DNA of 64,000 nt from Leptobrachium leishanense (taxonomy: Eukaryota > Chordata > Amphibia > Anura > Megophryidae): NCBI GenBank assembly GCA_009667805.1, contig CM019067.1, forward strand, positions 71,690,997-71,754,996, written 5' to 3'. The notes beneath the pieces were generated by a model. It was not told the DNA's origin. It was given only the letters and a program-made list of their open reading frames with translations, and made no database searches. How positions within the stretch are numbered: position 1 is the stretch's first letter; every line of letters begins with the position of its first letter. Positions 47,091-58,425 of the stretch are shown here, piece by piece. The translations under genes were made by a program, and so were the position numbers.

Positions 47091-48177
47091 TGTCATTGGA
47101 CAGGTCAGAGTCTGGCTTTTCTAATGATACTAAACATGATGAAGTAAAGTATTATGTAAAAAGAATAACAGAAACAAAATCATTTTTTTAATTTTTTTAT
47201 TCATTTATTTGTTCCAAAGCGATGGCATTGTCCATTTGTCACGCATAAAATGAGCAATACCACTGCTGTTACTCACCTATCTTCTCATTTCCCACGCTGT
47301 GAGCAAGGTCAGTGTCATATCATAGTCATATTATTCATAAAACTCAATGCGCCAAAATACAAGTAAAAAATGTTGAGGTTTTTTCAGTTTTAGTTAAATT
47401 TGTGTATTTTCTCAGAAAATTCAGTAACAGGTTCCCATTTCTAATATATTTAACAAGAGTGTTCAATGGAATATATAACCACAACGGTTTGGATGATAAA
47501 ATGTGAAAAAAAAACATTTTTACACGTTGTAAGGCTGGGGTCAGACCAGCGCACTTTTAACGTGCGTTCTGGCGCACATAATTACGGCCGCACTAGCAGC
47601 AGATGACGGGCAATGACGGCCAATATACGATGTACGGCCGCACAAAAGTCCGGCCGTGCAACGCAAGTGGAATTTGAACGCATTTTTCTGAGAACGCAGA
47701 ACCGCTAGTACTGACGTACTGAGTGCGCAGCTGCAGCATAGCGGCGTGTTTGCGTGATTAGGAGATGTCAGACACTGCTAATGTCCGGCCTACATAACGT
47801 CCAGACGCAAAAAGAGTTTTATTGACGATCCGTACAAAATCACGCCCGAAAATGCGCGTCGTCTGACCGTTTTTGCGCATTCCGTGAAAAAATACGTCAA
47901 TGCGTTCGGACGCACTTTTTCACGTTCGCGGGGAAAAATGCTTTCGTCTGACCCTAGCCTTAATGATTGAACTCTGAATCAAAATTGACATTTATTTACA
48001 TTTTCTGTTATAATATTCTGACAGAACATGATGTATACACATAATTATGATATATTAGGAATCTGCCGAGTCTGCTGAAAACAAGGATATATAATTTGTC
48101 TGGGTCGTATAAAACATGGCTTCAAAACACGTTTAAACATGATGAGCCCAAAGGTCAAAATGTGCTCACAGTGAAGG
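47090..48177. mobile_element. Degenerate TTAA-family MITE carrying an AGGCTRGGG MITE
   Basis: TCATTGGACAGGTCAGAGTC and CTTCTCATTTCCCACGCTG lie left, and TATATTAGGAATCTGCCGAG, AAAACACGTTTAAACATGAT and CAGTGAAGGGGTTAA (ends 48181) right. All are interior or end sequence of the TTAA family. A different MITE sits between them (47532-47960). Confidence 0.55.
47532..47960. mobile_element. AGGCTRGGG-family MITE
   Basis: TA lies at 47530-47531 and 47961-47962. The ends are AGGCTGGGGTCAGACCAGCG and CGTCTGACCCTAGCCT. Among the best preserved copies. Confidence 0.8.
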
Positions 48178-48299
48178 GGTTAAAGACCATTTATTCTTTA
48201 TAATTTTTGAAACACATTTTACTTTTCAAAAGACCTTTTTTGGATTTTTTAAGAGATTTTTTTCTTCTTTTTAACAGACCTTTATATTATTTTTTTTAA

Positions 48300-49390
48300 C
48301 CACTCGGCTGCTATGGACGCGCTCAGCTCGTCCAGCCAAGTGGTTCTCCTGTGCTACGGACGCGCTGGCCCCCTTGGTGCAGGCTGACAGCCCAGCACTC
48401 CGGCGGGGACATTAGATGTCATTGCGGCGGCGCGTGTGCGGAGGAGGCGCCTGAAAGGGAGGGGGGAGGTCCTTCGGACCTCTCTCCCTCCTGATCCCCG
48501 GGGGCCACAGGGTTAAGGCAGGCACCGTTTGGAAGGGCACAGCCTGCTGTTCCAAACGGTTGCTGACATTATCCCCTGGGGAGCCGGATCACGATTTGGC
48601 GCAGAAAAGCACCGGATCGTAATCCTCTCCCAGAGCTGGCCGACATCTTGGATGTCATCCATCGCTCCAGGCAGCACAGTGTCTTGGGCCGGCCCTGGTC
48701 ATCGTGCATAACACGATGACGCCAGTCCTGGAGTTAACCCCTAGCTGCCAGCAATGGTGGAGATAGGGGGTTCCAATGAACCCCCTATCTCCCGATCCGT
48801 GGCAGCTAGGGGTTAATGTTTGATATCGTTGGATCGGGCAGAGCATGGCCTTTCCAACGATACCAAACACGACCATGTAAAAAGTTTTTTTAAAAAAATT
48901 ATAAATAAAAATAAACAAGTTTTTTTTTGTTTTGTTAATGCAGCAATATTGTTACCATTTCAATTATAATGTGAACAATGATGCTGCACTAACGATTTTT
49001 GGTTGAGGTGCATTTGTTAAAAATCGCGTAATTTTTCCCCAAAAAGAATGTAACGAGACCCCATTTCTAATTTTTTTAACAAGCGCACCCCATAGAAAAT
49101 ATAACCGCAAATGCTTGCATGGTAAAATGTGTAAAAAAACACTTTACACGTTGGAAATTATTGAAAATTCAAATTTTATTGCATTTTTTGTTATAATATA
49201 CAGGCAGGACATGACGAATACATATAATAATGATATATTATGAATCTGCCGAGTCTGCCGGAAAGAACGATATATAATATGTCTGGGTTATATAATAAAA
49301 TAAGCCTTCAAAACGCGTTTAAACAGAGTGAGCGAAACAGGTAAAAATTAGCTCAGCACAGAGGCGTGAAATGCCTCAGCAGCGAAAAGG
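48300..49390. mobile_element. TTAA-family MITE
   Basis: TTAA lies at 48296-48299 and 49391-49394. The left end is CCACTCGGCTGCTATGGACG and the right end is GCCTCAGCAGCGAAAAGG. Interior hairpins include GGGCCACAGGG-like, CATCGTGCATAACACGATG and CTAGCTGCCA...TGGCAGCTAG. The right half matches 50880-51290 closely. No transposase. Confidence 0.82.
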
Positions 49391-49426
49391 TTAAAGGACC
49401 TTTTTTTTTTATTATCATTCTCAGGG

Positions 49427-49604
49427 CTATTCAGAGAGAGGAGAAAACCAGGAGAATGACTGGAGAAGTGAAAATTCTAGGTCAAAATAGCCAAACCAAA
49501 GAATTCACCCATTGATCTCACTTTCCAAATTGGCTATTTGGTCTAGATTGTTCTCTTATCCTGCAGGTTCTCTTGGTTTTCACCTTTCCCTGAATAAGCC
49601 TGAT
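49427..49604. mobile_element. Palindromic MITE, second copy of the 39165 family
   Basis: GGGCTATTCAGAGAGAGGAG faces CCTTTCCCTGAATAAGCCTG, with the same AAATTCTAGGTCAAAATAGC core. Confidence 0.72.
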
Positions 49605-49802
49605 AGTGAGTTAACCTCCTATTAGGAGAAAAGTAGACTTCCTGTTTTTTTCTCTCACTTCAATGGAATTTGTTTATGCAATTTCAGCACAATTTCAAAG
49701 CTTTTCACCAATGTCCAATTACTGCTACAGCCACCCCATTTTCAGTAAAATACAGTGAACATTCGCTAATCAGTGAATTCACAGAATTTTCTATCAGGGT
49801 TA

Positions 49803-50058
49803 GATAGAAACATAGAAAAATGTCGGCAGATAAGAACCTTTCGGCCCATCTAGTCTGCCCAATTACATGGATACTTTATTTATTCAGAGAGAGGTGAAAA
49901 GCAGGAGAATGACTGGAGAATGGAAAATTCTAGGTCAAAATAGCCAAACCAGAAAAACTCTCCCATTTATCTCACTTTCCAAATCAGCTATTTTGACCTA
50001 GAATTTTCCATTCTCCAGTCATTCTCCTGCTTTTCACCTCTCTCTGAATAAACCTGTA
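49803..50058. mobile_element. Composite: LINE-derived remnant plus palindromic MITE
   Basis: 49805-49868 (TAGAAACATAGAAAAATGTC, then CCCATCTAGTCTGCCC) resembles a dispersed frog repeat. 49878-50056 is a perfect-looking inverted pair TATTCAGAGAGAGGTGAAAA / TTTTCACCTCTCTCTGAATA of the 39165 family. The two halves share a long exact inverse ATTCTAGGTCAAAATAGC. Confidence 0.7.
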
Positions 50059-50139
50059 TGAAATGAAAGGCACCGAAACTGACTTCAATTTGGCTGCTTT
50101 GTGAATAGACCCCACATGCTGCCTGTACAGTGTCTTTAA

Positions 50140-51293
50140 CCACTTCAATGCTGGTATGCGGAGGACGCGCTGAGCGCGTCCTCCCATTGGGGTCAGCGTT
50201 CGGCCGGGTTCCGGCCGATCGCTGGCCCCTCCGGTGCGGGCTGACATCCTCGATGTCAGCCCGGCATCCGGAACCGCAGCCGCCGGAATTAGGTGTCATC
50301 GCGGCAGCGCGATGACACCTAATTCAGGCGCCCCCCCACATGTGCGGAGGAGGCGCCTGAAAGGGAGGGGGGGAGGTCCTTCGGACCTCTCTCCCTCCCG
50401 ATCGGCGGCGTTGCGGGGGTTAACCCAGGCACCATTTGGAAGGGCACAGCCTTAACCCCTGGGGAGCTGGATCGCGAATCGGCGCTGAAAAGCGCCGATT
50501 CGCGATCCTTTCCCGGAGCTGGCCGACATCTTGGATGTCGGCCAAGCCTCCGGGAACTCCCCCTGAGGACTGGCGTCATCGTGCTACGCACGATGACGCC
50601 AGTCCTGGACTTAACCCCTAACTGCCACCAACGGTGGAGATAGGGAGTTCCAATGAACTCCCTATCTCCCGATCCGTGGCAGCTAGGGGTTAAAGTTTGG
50701 TATGATTGGATCGGCCAGAGCATGGCCGTTCCAACGATACCAAACACTACTGTGAAAAATGTTGTTAAAAAAAAAAAAAATTAAAAATAAAAAAAAAATT
50801 AAAAAAAATTATAAAAAAAAAAATAAACACTTTTTGTTAATGCAGCAATATTGTTCCCATTTCATTTATAATGTGAACAATGATGCTGCACTAACGATTT
50901 TTGTATGCGGTGCGTTTGTTAAAAATCGCGTAATTTTCCCCAAAAAAAAAATGTAACGAGACCCCATCTCTAATTTTTTTAACAAGCGCACCCCATACAA
51001 AATATAACCGCAATTGCTCGCATGTTAAAACGTGAAAAAAAACACTTTACACGTTGTAAATTATTGAAAATACATATTTTATTGCATTTTTTGTTATAAT
51101 ATACAGACATGACATAACGTATACATATAATAATGACATATTATGAATCTACTGAGTCTGACGGAAAGAACGATATATAATATGTCTGGGTCATATACTA
51201 AAATAAGGCTTCAAAACGCGTTTAAACATGATGAGCAAAACCGGTAAAAATGACCTCAGCACAGAGGCGGGAAAAGCCTCAGCAGCGAAAGGG
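50140..51293. mobile_element. TTAA-family MITE
   Basis: TTAA lies at 50136-50139 and 51294-51297. The left end is CCACTTCAATGCTGGTATGC and the right end GCCTCAGCAGCGAAAGGG. Many nested hairpins: GAGGACGCGCTGAGCGCGTC, ATCGGCGCTGAAAAGCGCCGAT, CATCGTGCTACGCACGATG, AGGTGTCATCGCGGCAGCGC. The overlapping frames in 50.0-50.75 kb are hairpin by-products. Confidence 0.82.
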
Positions 51294-51514
51294 TTAAGTT
51301 GCAACATTGTATTTTGAAACAATGTATACAAGTGAACAACAGCAGCTGTGAATTTATCTGCCACAGGGGATAAAATATACTAAAATATGAAATGACCTAT
51401 TAAGGATATATTTCTGAGGTGTGTGTAGATATACTCATATATATATATATATATATACAATCATTTATTAGCTCTTCCAGTTTGTTTACCTTCCAGTCTT
51501 CATATCCCTAATAC

Positions 51515-51631
51515 ATGGATTTGCCATCCAGATGTTTTGCAACTACATTTCCAGTGAGGGGCTGGCAATCTGTGTACCATGGGAGATGTAGTTTCCAAAC
51601 ATCTGGAGGGCTAAAGCTGCTATACCCTGCG
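51515..51631. mobile_element. hAT-type MITE remnant
   Basis: CCAGATGTTTTGCAACTACA faces GAGATGTAGTTTCCAAACAT, and the right end inverse is CAGGGTATAGCAGC. Left terminus eroded. It lies just upstream of the candidate promoter. Confidence 0.5.
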
Positions 51632-51889
51632 TCTAATATCTATATCCATGTGATCTGTGTCACACATTACGTGCTGGGTATAAGCGATACAGGCCCTTTA
51701 AGAGCTGCTTTCCCTGTCTATACTGTCAGAGAGCTGTTTTTCCTCTTTCCCTGTTTGCAGGCAGACACACAGCTCGGTGCACGGGTTGCCATGCCACCCC
51801 AAACCTAGGCGTGCTCTTCGCCCATCACAAAGATGTCTGCTCTGGCTTTGGCGCCTCCCCCCTGGGCTGGTCATGTGAGAACCTATGAA

Positions 51890-52025
51890 CTGTGCATGAA
51901 GGCTGTATTCTCGCGAGAGGAGCTGTTCTCTCGAGATTTGGGACTGCAACCCGGATGTACAGCTTCTGATGGCGTTTTCACATGGAATTTGTTTGGGACA
52001 TGCAGGGCATTGTGGGTATTTAAGG
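51890..52025 (+). promoter_or_regulatory. Candidate CpG-type promoter and first non-coding exon, possibly of PEX2
   Basis: The palindrome TCTCGCGAGA is at 51909-51918, a motif known from TATA-less housekeeping promoters, with a related CTCTCGAGA at 51928-51936. At 52002-52018, read on the minus strand, TACCCACAATGCCCTGC fits the ZNF143/SBS consensus. A strong splice donor (G|GTGAGTG) follows at 52025/52026. Two promoter motifs and a donor within about 120 bp, in a stretch with little transposon content and 11.8 kb upstream of the PEX2 acceptor on the same strand, suggest the PEX2 promoter and 5' exon. The motifs are seen; the assignment to PEX2 is inference. It could instead serve an unseen gene on the other strand or a non-coding transcript. 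Confidence 0.45.
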
Positions 52026-52029
52026 GTGA

Positions 52030-53510
52030 GTGGGTTTTGTTTGTTTGGAGCCCTGTTCATTGAAGAACCGACTATTAGTTTATATGTTGCTTCTCCCTTA
52101 GTAAACTGCGGTCACACAGTGAAGCTTAATGTGAGAGCAGCACTTGTTTAATGGCTTTATTATTTTTTGTGTGTCAGATTTCACTGCCTGCCAGACACAC
52201 TATTGCAGCAGCTAGTGTATGGCTATATTTATTGTGTGTGTGTGTCTCCAAAAACACGCTGCGAAAGGCCAGTGCACCAAAACCAACCTGAGATTGCTGA
52301 TTGTGCAAACTATATATATATATATATTACATTAAAAATCTAATAGTTTGTTCAGAAAGAGTTAATAGGTTATCCCTGTATTTTTTTCTTTTCAAATGCT
52401 TCCCTTTTTTTGCCAACAGTGTGCCTTTTAACCCTTTAATGGAATCCTTTTTTTTCTCTTTTTGGCTGCGCACAGATGACAAAAGCAAGTTTGTATTGAT
52501 TTGCTATTTTGTTTTTTTATTTTATTTTTAACAATTTCTCACTTTTGGGGTACCCAGACATTTTCTGTATTGTTTTGTTTTTATGGTCAGTCAGGGCTTT
52601 TTTTTTTTTTTTGCGGTACTCTAACAATAATGTGTGCTTAACTCCTTCAATGTTTAAAAAAAAAATATATATAAAAATGACGTGCGTTTTTTAACATTTT
52701 ATTATGAATTACAGAATCCTAATCCTGCCGCCCAATCTCTCCTCAATAGCTTGCTGTAAGAATATGTAACTTCAATGTATGATGGAGCGGTGAATTAATT
52801 TTTATTAACTGTTAATTTTATAACCCTTTGAGGCAAAAAATGCATCTGATCACTGTGACAATGATCAGATGCTAACAAATACTTCATGGGTGATATTTAT
52901 TTTGGGGCCCTTTTTTAGGGTGCTTGGGGCATTTGTGGACACCCTGCTTGCAAGAACACTGAGGCATGTGATGTCCTTTTATTTTGCCAGCTGACTTGCA
53001 GCCTGACCATAGCACTGCAATGTTCGAGCGCTGCGGCTCCTGATCCTCATATGGACGTACCTGTACAATCACATTCGTCACTAATGGTAGTTAACCTGCG
53101 ATGTTGTGGGAGTCAGGAAGGGATTAAGAGCATTCCATTAAGAATTTAGGAATATGTATGTTATAATAACACCTGGAAATTGTAAATTCTGGCCATTCTT
53201 AAACGAACATGTTTACGTTTCACGTATTTCTATGTAGAGTCTCTGTGCTTGCTTGTATGTAGGTATTATAGCCCGGCATAATTTCCATTCTAGTTTCCAC
53301 AATTCTCCTTGATGACGCTGTGCACACACGGATCCACAAACTGATTGGACGATTACTCCGATTGTTGGGGCAAAGTACGCAAATTTGGCAGATTGACCAC
53401 AGGGGCTAGCGGAAACCACTCACGTGACCCTGCCGACAGAAGCCGTACTCCAGGTATGCAGTCCATGTTGTGCTGCTGGACAGCTGGGGTTATGACTGAC
53501 TGGGGGGGGA
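52030..53510. other. Intron-like stretch after the candidate first exon
   Basis: AT- and T-rich with short GT, TA and poly-T runs (about 52311-52327, 52600-52612). A short hairpin at 52835-52870 (GCATCTGATCA / TGATCAGATGC). No coding exon recognised. Confidence 0.5.
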
Positions 53511-53520
53511 TTTCTAAATA

Positions 53521-53819
53521 CAGGTTGAGTACCCCTTATCTAGACCCCAAGTTCTAGTTATCCGATTCTTCCAGTATATGAAATCCGGGATACTCTGTTG
53601 TCTGAGCTGCTGTGCCATTGCTCCTGCATGCTGAGAGAGCTGTGTAGCCCCGTTTGAGGGACATGCTGGCACTGTGCAGCATGTCACACGCTGGAGCTGC
53701 ACACAATCTCTCATGTTCTGCGCTGTGCAGCAAGACACCCATTTGAAGCATCAGTGAAATAATTATGAGATTTAGGAGTCTTCCAAATTACAGGGTTCTG
53801 GATAGGGGTTGCCCCCCTG
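53521..53819. mobile_element. Tigger/MER2-like MITE
   Basis: TA lies at 53519-53520 and 53820-53821. The left end is CAGGTTGAGTACCCCTTATC and the right end GGATAGGGGTTGCCCCCCTG. The left 20 bases match the Tigger/MER2 terminus closely. The core is rich in GCATG/CAGCATG repeats as at 14863. Confidence 0.78.
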
Positions 53820-53929
53820 TATCTGCACCTGTATGCTGTTATGTCTCCCTCACTCTGTCACTCGTCCCTGTGTCCCGAATGTGCAAAGCGGGGGGGGGGG
53901 CATTTGACTATCCAGTTGTGTGCCTAGGG

Positions 53930-54257
53930 CATTGTTCCCAACCGTGGTCCTCAAGTACCCCCAACAGGTCAGGTTTTCCAGATATGTGAAGCACAGCACA
54001 GGGGATGTGATTTGCTGCTCAGTGATTTGCAGGATTCAGTCTGCATTTCCCCAAAGCCAGGGGTCAACAACCTTGGCTCCCTGATGCTTTGGGAACTACA
54101 TTTCCCTTGTGGCTCAGTCTGCCTAATGGATGATTGAGTATTGTGGGAGATTTAGTTCCTAAAACATCAGGGAGCCAAGGTTGTTGACCCCTGCCCAAGT
54201 CAGTCCTTAAAACCTAGCCTGTTAAGGGAACCTGAAGACCGCGGTTGGGACCCACTG
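53930..54257. mobile_element. Outer hAT MITE containing a second hAT MITE
   Basis: The ends are CATTGTTCCCAACCGTGGTC and, inverted, CAGTGGGTCCCAACCGCGGTC. The flanks GCCTAGGG (53922-53929) and GCCTAGGA (54258-54265) agree at 7 of 8. The body (GACAGGTTAG-like, GATATGTGAAGCACAGCACA) is related to 38971-39156. Confidence 0.85.
54058..54193. mobile_element. Inner hAT MITE
   Basis: 136 bp with near-perfect inverted ends CAGGGGTCAACAACCTTGGC. The flanks CCCAAAGC (54050-54057) and CCCAAGTC (54194-54201) agree at 6 of 8. It interrupts the element at 53930. Confidence 0.85.
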
Positions 54258-54319
54258 GCCTAGGACACTTGTCCTGCGCATCATGGGAGTCGTGGTCCAG
54301 ACCAACTCTTTAACTTAAA

Positions 54320-54455
54320 CAAGGTGGTCAAACTTCAGCTGCCCAACAGTTTTACAACTACAACTCCCTTTGATTCCCTGGCCATCTATTGCATTGAAAG
54401 GATTCTGGGAATTGTAGGCATTAACATCTGGCAGGCTGTGAGTTTGACAGCCCTG
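54320..54455. mobile_element. hAT MITE (CAAGGTGGTCAAACTT family)
   Basis: The ends are CAAGGTGGTCAAACTTC and, inverted, CAGGGCTGTCAAACTC. The flanks AACTTAAA and CACTAAAA agree at 6 of 8. Core GGATTCTGGGAATTGTAGGC. A related copy is at 63445. Confidence 0.7.
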
Positions 54456-55917
54456 CACTAAAAGGTTGCATTTACTGGCTGCCTTACAGAGAGCAAGCAG
54501 CGCTCAGTATATCCTGAAACGGGTAGGACTATGTAGTTGATTTGTAATATTGTTATTATCGGCATGTAATATATATATATATATATATAATTACTTCTGC
54601 ATGGTCTGTTTTTATACCCTTTTATTTTTTTTATTTTAAGATTTCACCTTTTTAGATTACTGTGTATTAGCTATCAGTGCGCTACAGAATCAGTAATATG
54701 ATGTGATGTATCATAAACGCTCACCCTTTAAATTTGAAATCGTTTAATATCCACATACACAGAACTTGCCTTTTTGTTGAGGCCCAGACCTAAAGGCAGA
54801 ACAAGTGCTGAGGGTTTATTCCCAAAACGGCCAATAGTGATGCAGTAATTTGAAAAATTTTAATAATGGCCCACGAGCTCCCCTAATCGCTGGTGAATTC
54901 AACATAAATTCAGCCAATAAACCTCCTTACATTGAGGCTGGATAGGCTGCTTTTCACGTGGATTGATGCAGCTTTTTAATGGTTAAAATAGTTCTCGAGA
55001 CTCCTTGAAACACTGTAATGAAAAGTGGATTTGACACTGCAAGAAAATTAGGTTACGATTCATTATACAAAGTACACTTGTGTGAGGTCACTTGGGGCAG
55101 CATTAGCGTAGGTTGCTGGAGGGTGTCGTACTGAGCTGTCATCCAGTATCATCGCCCAGGTTAGGATTTGTAACCATGCCCACTGCGTCTGACACCAGAG
55201 GGGCAAGCAACACATTGCTCTGTAATGCAATGCAAATCCCTCTGGCATGACATACTAAAGTAAATATCTGTCTCGTTTTGCTTAGTTAGAAACTGGAAAG
55301 AAGGGGGGGAAAAAAAGGATTTCTTTAGGGGTTTGGTGTTTGTTTCAATCCTCCATATGTTTTCTTGCCATCCATTAGCAATGAGTTGAGGGGGGGCGGT
55401 GGTGAGGGTACAGTTGGTTGTATCAATATAAAATAAGTGTTAAAAACATTGGAAGGAAAAAAGCCTTGGATTATTTTCTTTTCATTTTAAACAGTTTGCC
55501 ACCTAGCTTGGATTTCTCCCCCTTTTTTTTTCTTTTCAATGGACTGTTTTAACAAAACTGCCAGTAAATGTAAAAGGAGTTATTGTTATAAAACATATAT
55601 TTGTGTGAATGTATTATTATTACTAAAAGTAATAGTATACATACCTTTAAATAAACCCTATTCCTTAGGCTGAGCTGGTTATAGGGAGCCACTAATTGGA
55701 AATTCTGCATTGGCCATTAATCTTTAGTAGCTTCCTATTGCCGGCTCTGTGATGAGTGAACCTTTATATTGGTAACTTGTCTCCTAATATGCCAGGTACT
55801 GGCAGTGGTGTCACCACTGGTATTGTGTACTGGAATCCAATAGAGACCAAAGAAAGCCCTGAGAGAGAATGCGTCTATGCGATTTTTGAAGGGCCAGCTG
55901 AAGGACACTGGGAACTA
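54456..55917. other. Intron-like unassigned stretch
   Basis: A TA repeat at 54569-54589. No recognised gene or element ends; sequence looks single-copy. Confidence 0.5.
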
Positions 55918-55925
55918 GGGCTGCA

Positions 55926-56832
55926 ACTAACGATTATTCTCATCGATTAGTTGACCGACCTATTATTTCGATTTAATCGGATAAAAAAAAATTGGTTTAC
56001 TTGAAAGGAATTTTATGTAAAAAAAAAATAACCACAACCCCTCCCCCTTTATTCATAAGCAATTTGCATAGTGTACATAACTTTCGTACGTACATACGAA
56101 AATTGTGTATCATCTTGCGTACTTTTCACACAAGGTTTGCGAGTGCTTGGTCAGAGGGATGGGTTGATGCCGCATGCGCAGCTTAAACCCATGTTTATTT
56201 TCTCAAATGAGCGCGACTACGAGCACTTGGTCATAGTGCTTGATGTCAGCATGAAATCGGGGTTAATTGGCTAAAGTGGTCAGGGTGCCTAGAGTGTCCC
56301 TTTTTAAATAATTTTGTGAACAGAGTGGGAGGAGAGATTGGAGGTGGAAGGGAGTGTCTTTGCTCAAGCGACTTGACCTGAGTGTGAGAGGGAGTGGGTA
56401 TGAACAAAAGACCGGATCTGAGTGTGGGAGGGAATTTGAGGAAAGGGACATGACCAGAGTGTGGGAATGGCAGTTCCTGACCAAAGAGGGTGTGGCAGGG
56501 AGGGTGGGGTGGTGGCACAGGATTCCAGCTTCAAGTAAGGATAAAAGACAGGTACAGCTCATTCACCCAGTGGCGGTATCCTATTGTTTGTGTTTTAGTT
56601 CTGCTACTGTTGTAAACGGCATAAAAACAAACTGGTTATGTCTGACATAACCCTAGAACTAAATCATACCTAGTAAAGCGGCGGCGCGTCTTCTCAATTG
56701 AGCTCCGACGCTGAGGTTCTCTATGTTTAACTCCGTCTGACTCTAAACAGTGTGTGCTGTACACAGGACGATTAATCGATATTGGAAATAGTTGACAACT
56801 ATTTTAATAATCGATTAGTAGTTTCAGCCCTA
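55926..56832. mobile_element. Non-autonomous hAT element A1 (TAGGGCTGCAACTAACGATT)
   Basis: 907 bp with ends TAGGGCTGCAACTAACGATT and, inverted, TAGGGCTGAAACTACTAATC. It is flanked by perfect 8-bp duplications CTGGGAAC (55918-55925, 56833-56840). Interior includes GAGTGTGGGAGGGAATTTG repeats and a fragment shared with the Kolobok end (GCCTAGAGTGTCCCTTT, 56288). No transposase frame. Confidence 0.9.
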
Positions 56833-57059
56833 CTGGGAACTATTTGTTTCTTTTGTTTGCAGCGAGAGGAGGTGGTGGATTTAATGACTTACTTTCAGCT
56901 GGTACACAACTGGAGTTGTTCTGATTTTAAAAAGTGTGGAGTTTAGCTTGCCATTATACAGACGTTCAGCTTGTGTTTCAGGATACACTGAGGAGATTTG
57001 ATGCATTATGACTATTGATTACGTAGGAGGCACCAGATTCCTATGTACCCTACGTCGTA

Positions 57060-57505
57060 AATTGTTAGCAATCTGTGCATTTTCACCAAACCTCATTCTC
57101 TTTCCACAGCATACTCCCACAGACTGACCCCCATCCCTCTCCCTCTGTTGTCCCAACCCACCCTCCCCATCCACCTGCCCACTCAGGCCCGGTCCCTAAT
57201 TTCATCTCTCCTTTCCAGCTGTCTAAGCCCAAGCTTCTAGTCCTTCCCATGCAATCCCTACGATATTCTTCTGGTCACCAGCTTCACCTTCTCTCTGGTT
57301 CCATTTGTTTCACTTACCCCTGTCCCATAGATTGTAAGCTCACGGGATGTCTGCCTGAGCACTTTGTTTAAAGTGTTGTATTACTTGGACAGTTATCCTA
57401 CGGGCAGAGTTGTCTTTCCTCTTGTATCATGTACGTCTCCTGTTTGTGCTTCTCAATTGTAAAGCGCTACAGAATCTGTTTGCACTCTATAAGTACTTGT
57501 AAATG
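57060..57505 (+). mobile_element. L2-group LINE 3' end
   Basis: Pyrimidine-rich 3' UTR, then CCCATAGATTGTAAGCTCAC, TGTATCATGTACGTCTCCTG, CAATTGTAAAGCGCTACAGA and ATCTGTTTGCACTCTATAAG. This is the typical L2 3' end (TTGTAAAGCGCTACAGAATC...). Coding part lost. Confidence 0.75.
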
Positions 57506-58360
57506 TTGCACTTATTACACTTCTTTAGGTCAGTGTTTGTGCGTAAGGTCCATTCCCAAAAAAGCAGCTGTTAATATATATGGCTTTAGTTATTACCAAG
57601 TGTCTCCAACCCAGGGAGGCCAACGTTTAAGCCATTGCCTTTTCACTGGGACCAAAGCTTGCAGATTATAAAAATGTGGGGCTTTTCAAGAGGCATGCCA
57701 GCGGATAGAGCATGAAGGTGGTTTGAACAGGGTTAGAGAAACGGGACCACATATGGAGGCGTAGTAAATGGGTCAGTCTCCCACCAAATGCTTAATCTCA
57801 AACACTAGAAGCCTTTATTCCCGCACTGCTCGTATAACACTGCAAAGCATTGTGTGGCTGTATGCTTCATGCAAAGGTTATGATTTTACCATGTTCACAA
57901 CATGCTGGGAGCAGAGGGGTAGTTCATAAAGTGTTCCCTTTAGTATTTGATGGAAAGTGTTTCAGCAAGTTCCTGGTTGAGACCTGGGTCCCTATTCCAG
58001 CTGGATGTTAATGTAGAGATGCTAAAGGGTAAATGCGGCCTGAGCTGGTAACCCGGCTCCCAATTAGCAGCTGTGTTTTATAAGTGCGCGACTAGTTTAG
58101 CATCTCGACGTGTAATATGAGGGAGCTGCCAATAGATACAAGCAACTCCACCGTTGATGTAGGTTCCTGAAGTCCTTAGGACTCTGTATGAATGTGCTAG
58201 TGCAAGTCTCCCAGAGTCAGCCGAAGGACACTGGGAACTATTTGTTCCCAGTTTCTCTCTGCTGCTGGCGAGAGGAGACGGCACATCATGTCATCCTCTG
58301 CAGAGTGTGGCAAGATGACACCAGTGTGTCTGACCAGAATAACAAGCAACTTTGCAATTA
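57506..58360. other. Intron-like unassigned stretch
   Basis: It contains AAGGACACTGGGAACTATTT (58224), also found around the hAT insertion at 55.9/56.8 kb. No exon recognised. Confidence 0.45.
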
Positions 58361-58369
58361 CTTGAAAAT

Positions 58370-58425
58370 GAGCGAAATCGCGATGTATCCTTCCTGGTAA
58401 AATACTTTGCAAATAAATAAATTAA
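58370..58425 (+). mobile_element. SINE tail, truncated copy of the 38322 family
   Basis: GCGAAATCGCGATGTATCCT followed by TCCTGGTAAAATACTTTGC and (AAAT)n matches the 3' end of the tRNA-derived SINEs at 37250 and 38322. Confidence 0.65.

Noticed and set aside
51833..52063. 76-codon frame beginning MSALALAPPPWAGH overlapping the candidate promoter
   Set aside because: No family resemblance, spans promoter motifs and runs through a good splice donor.
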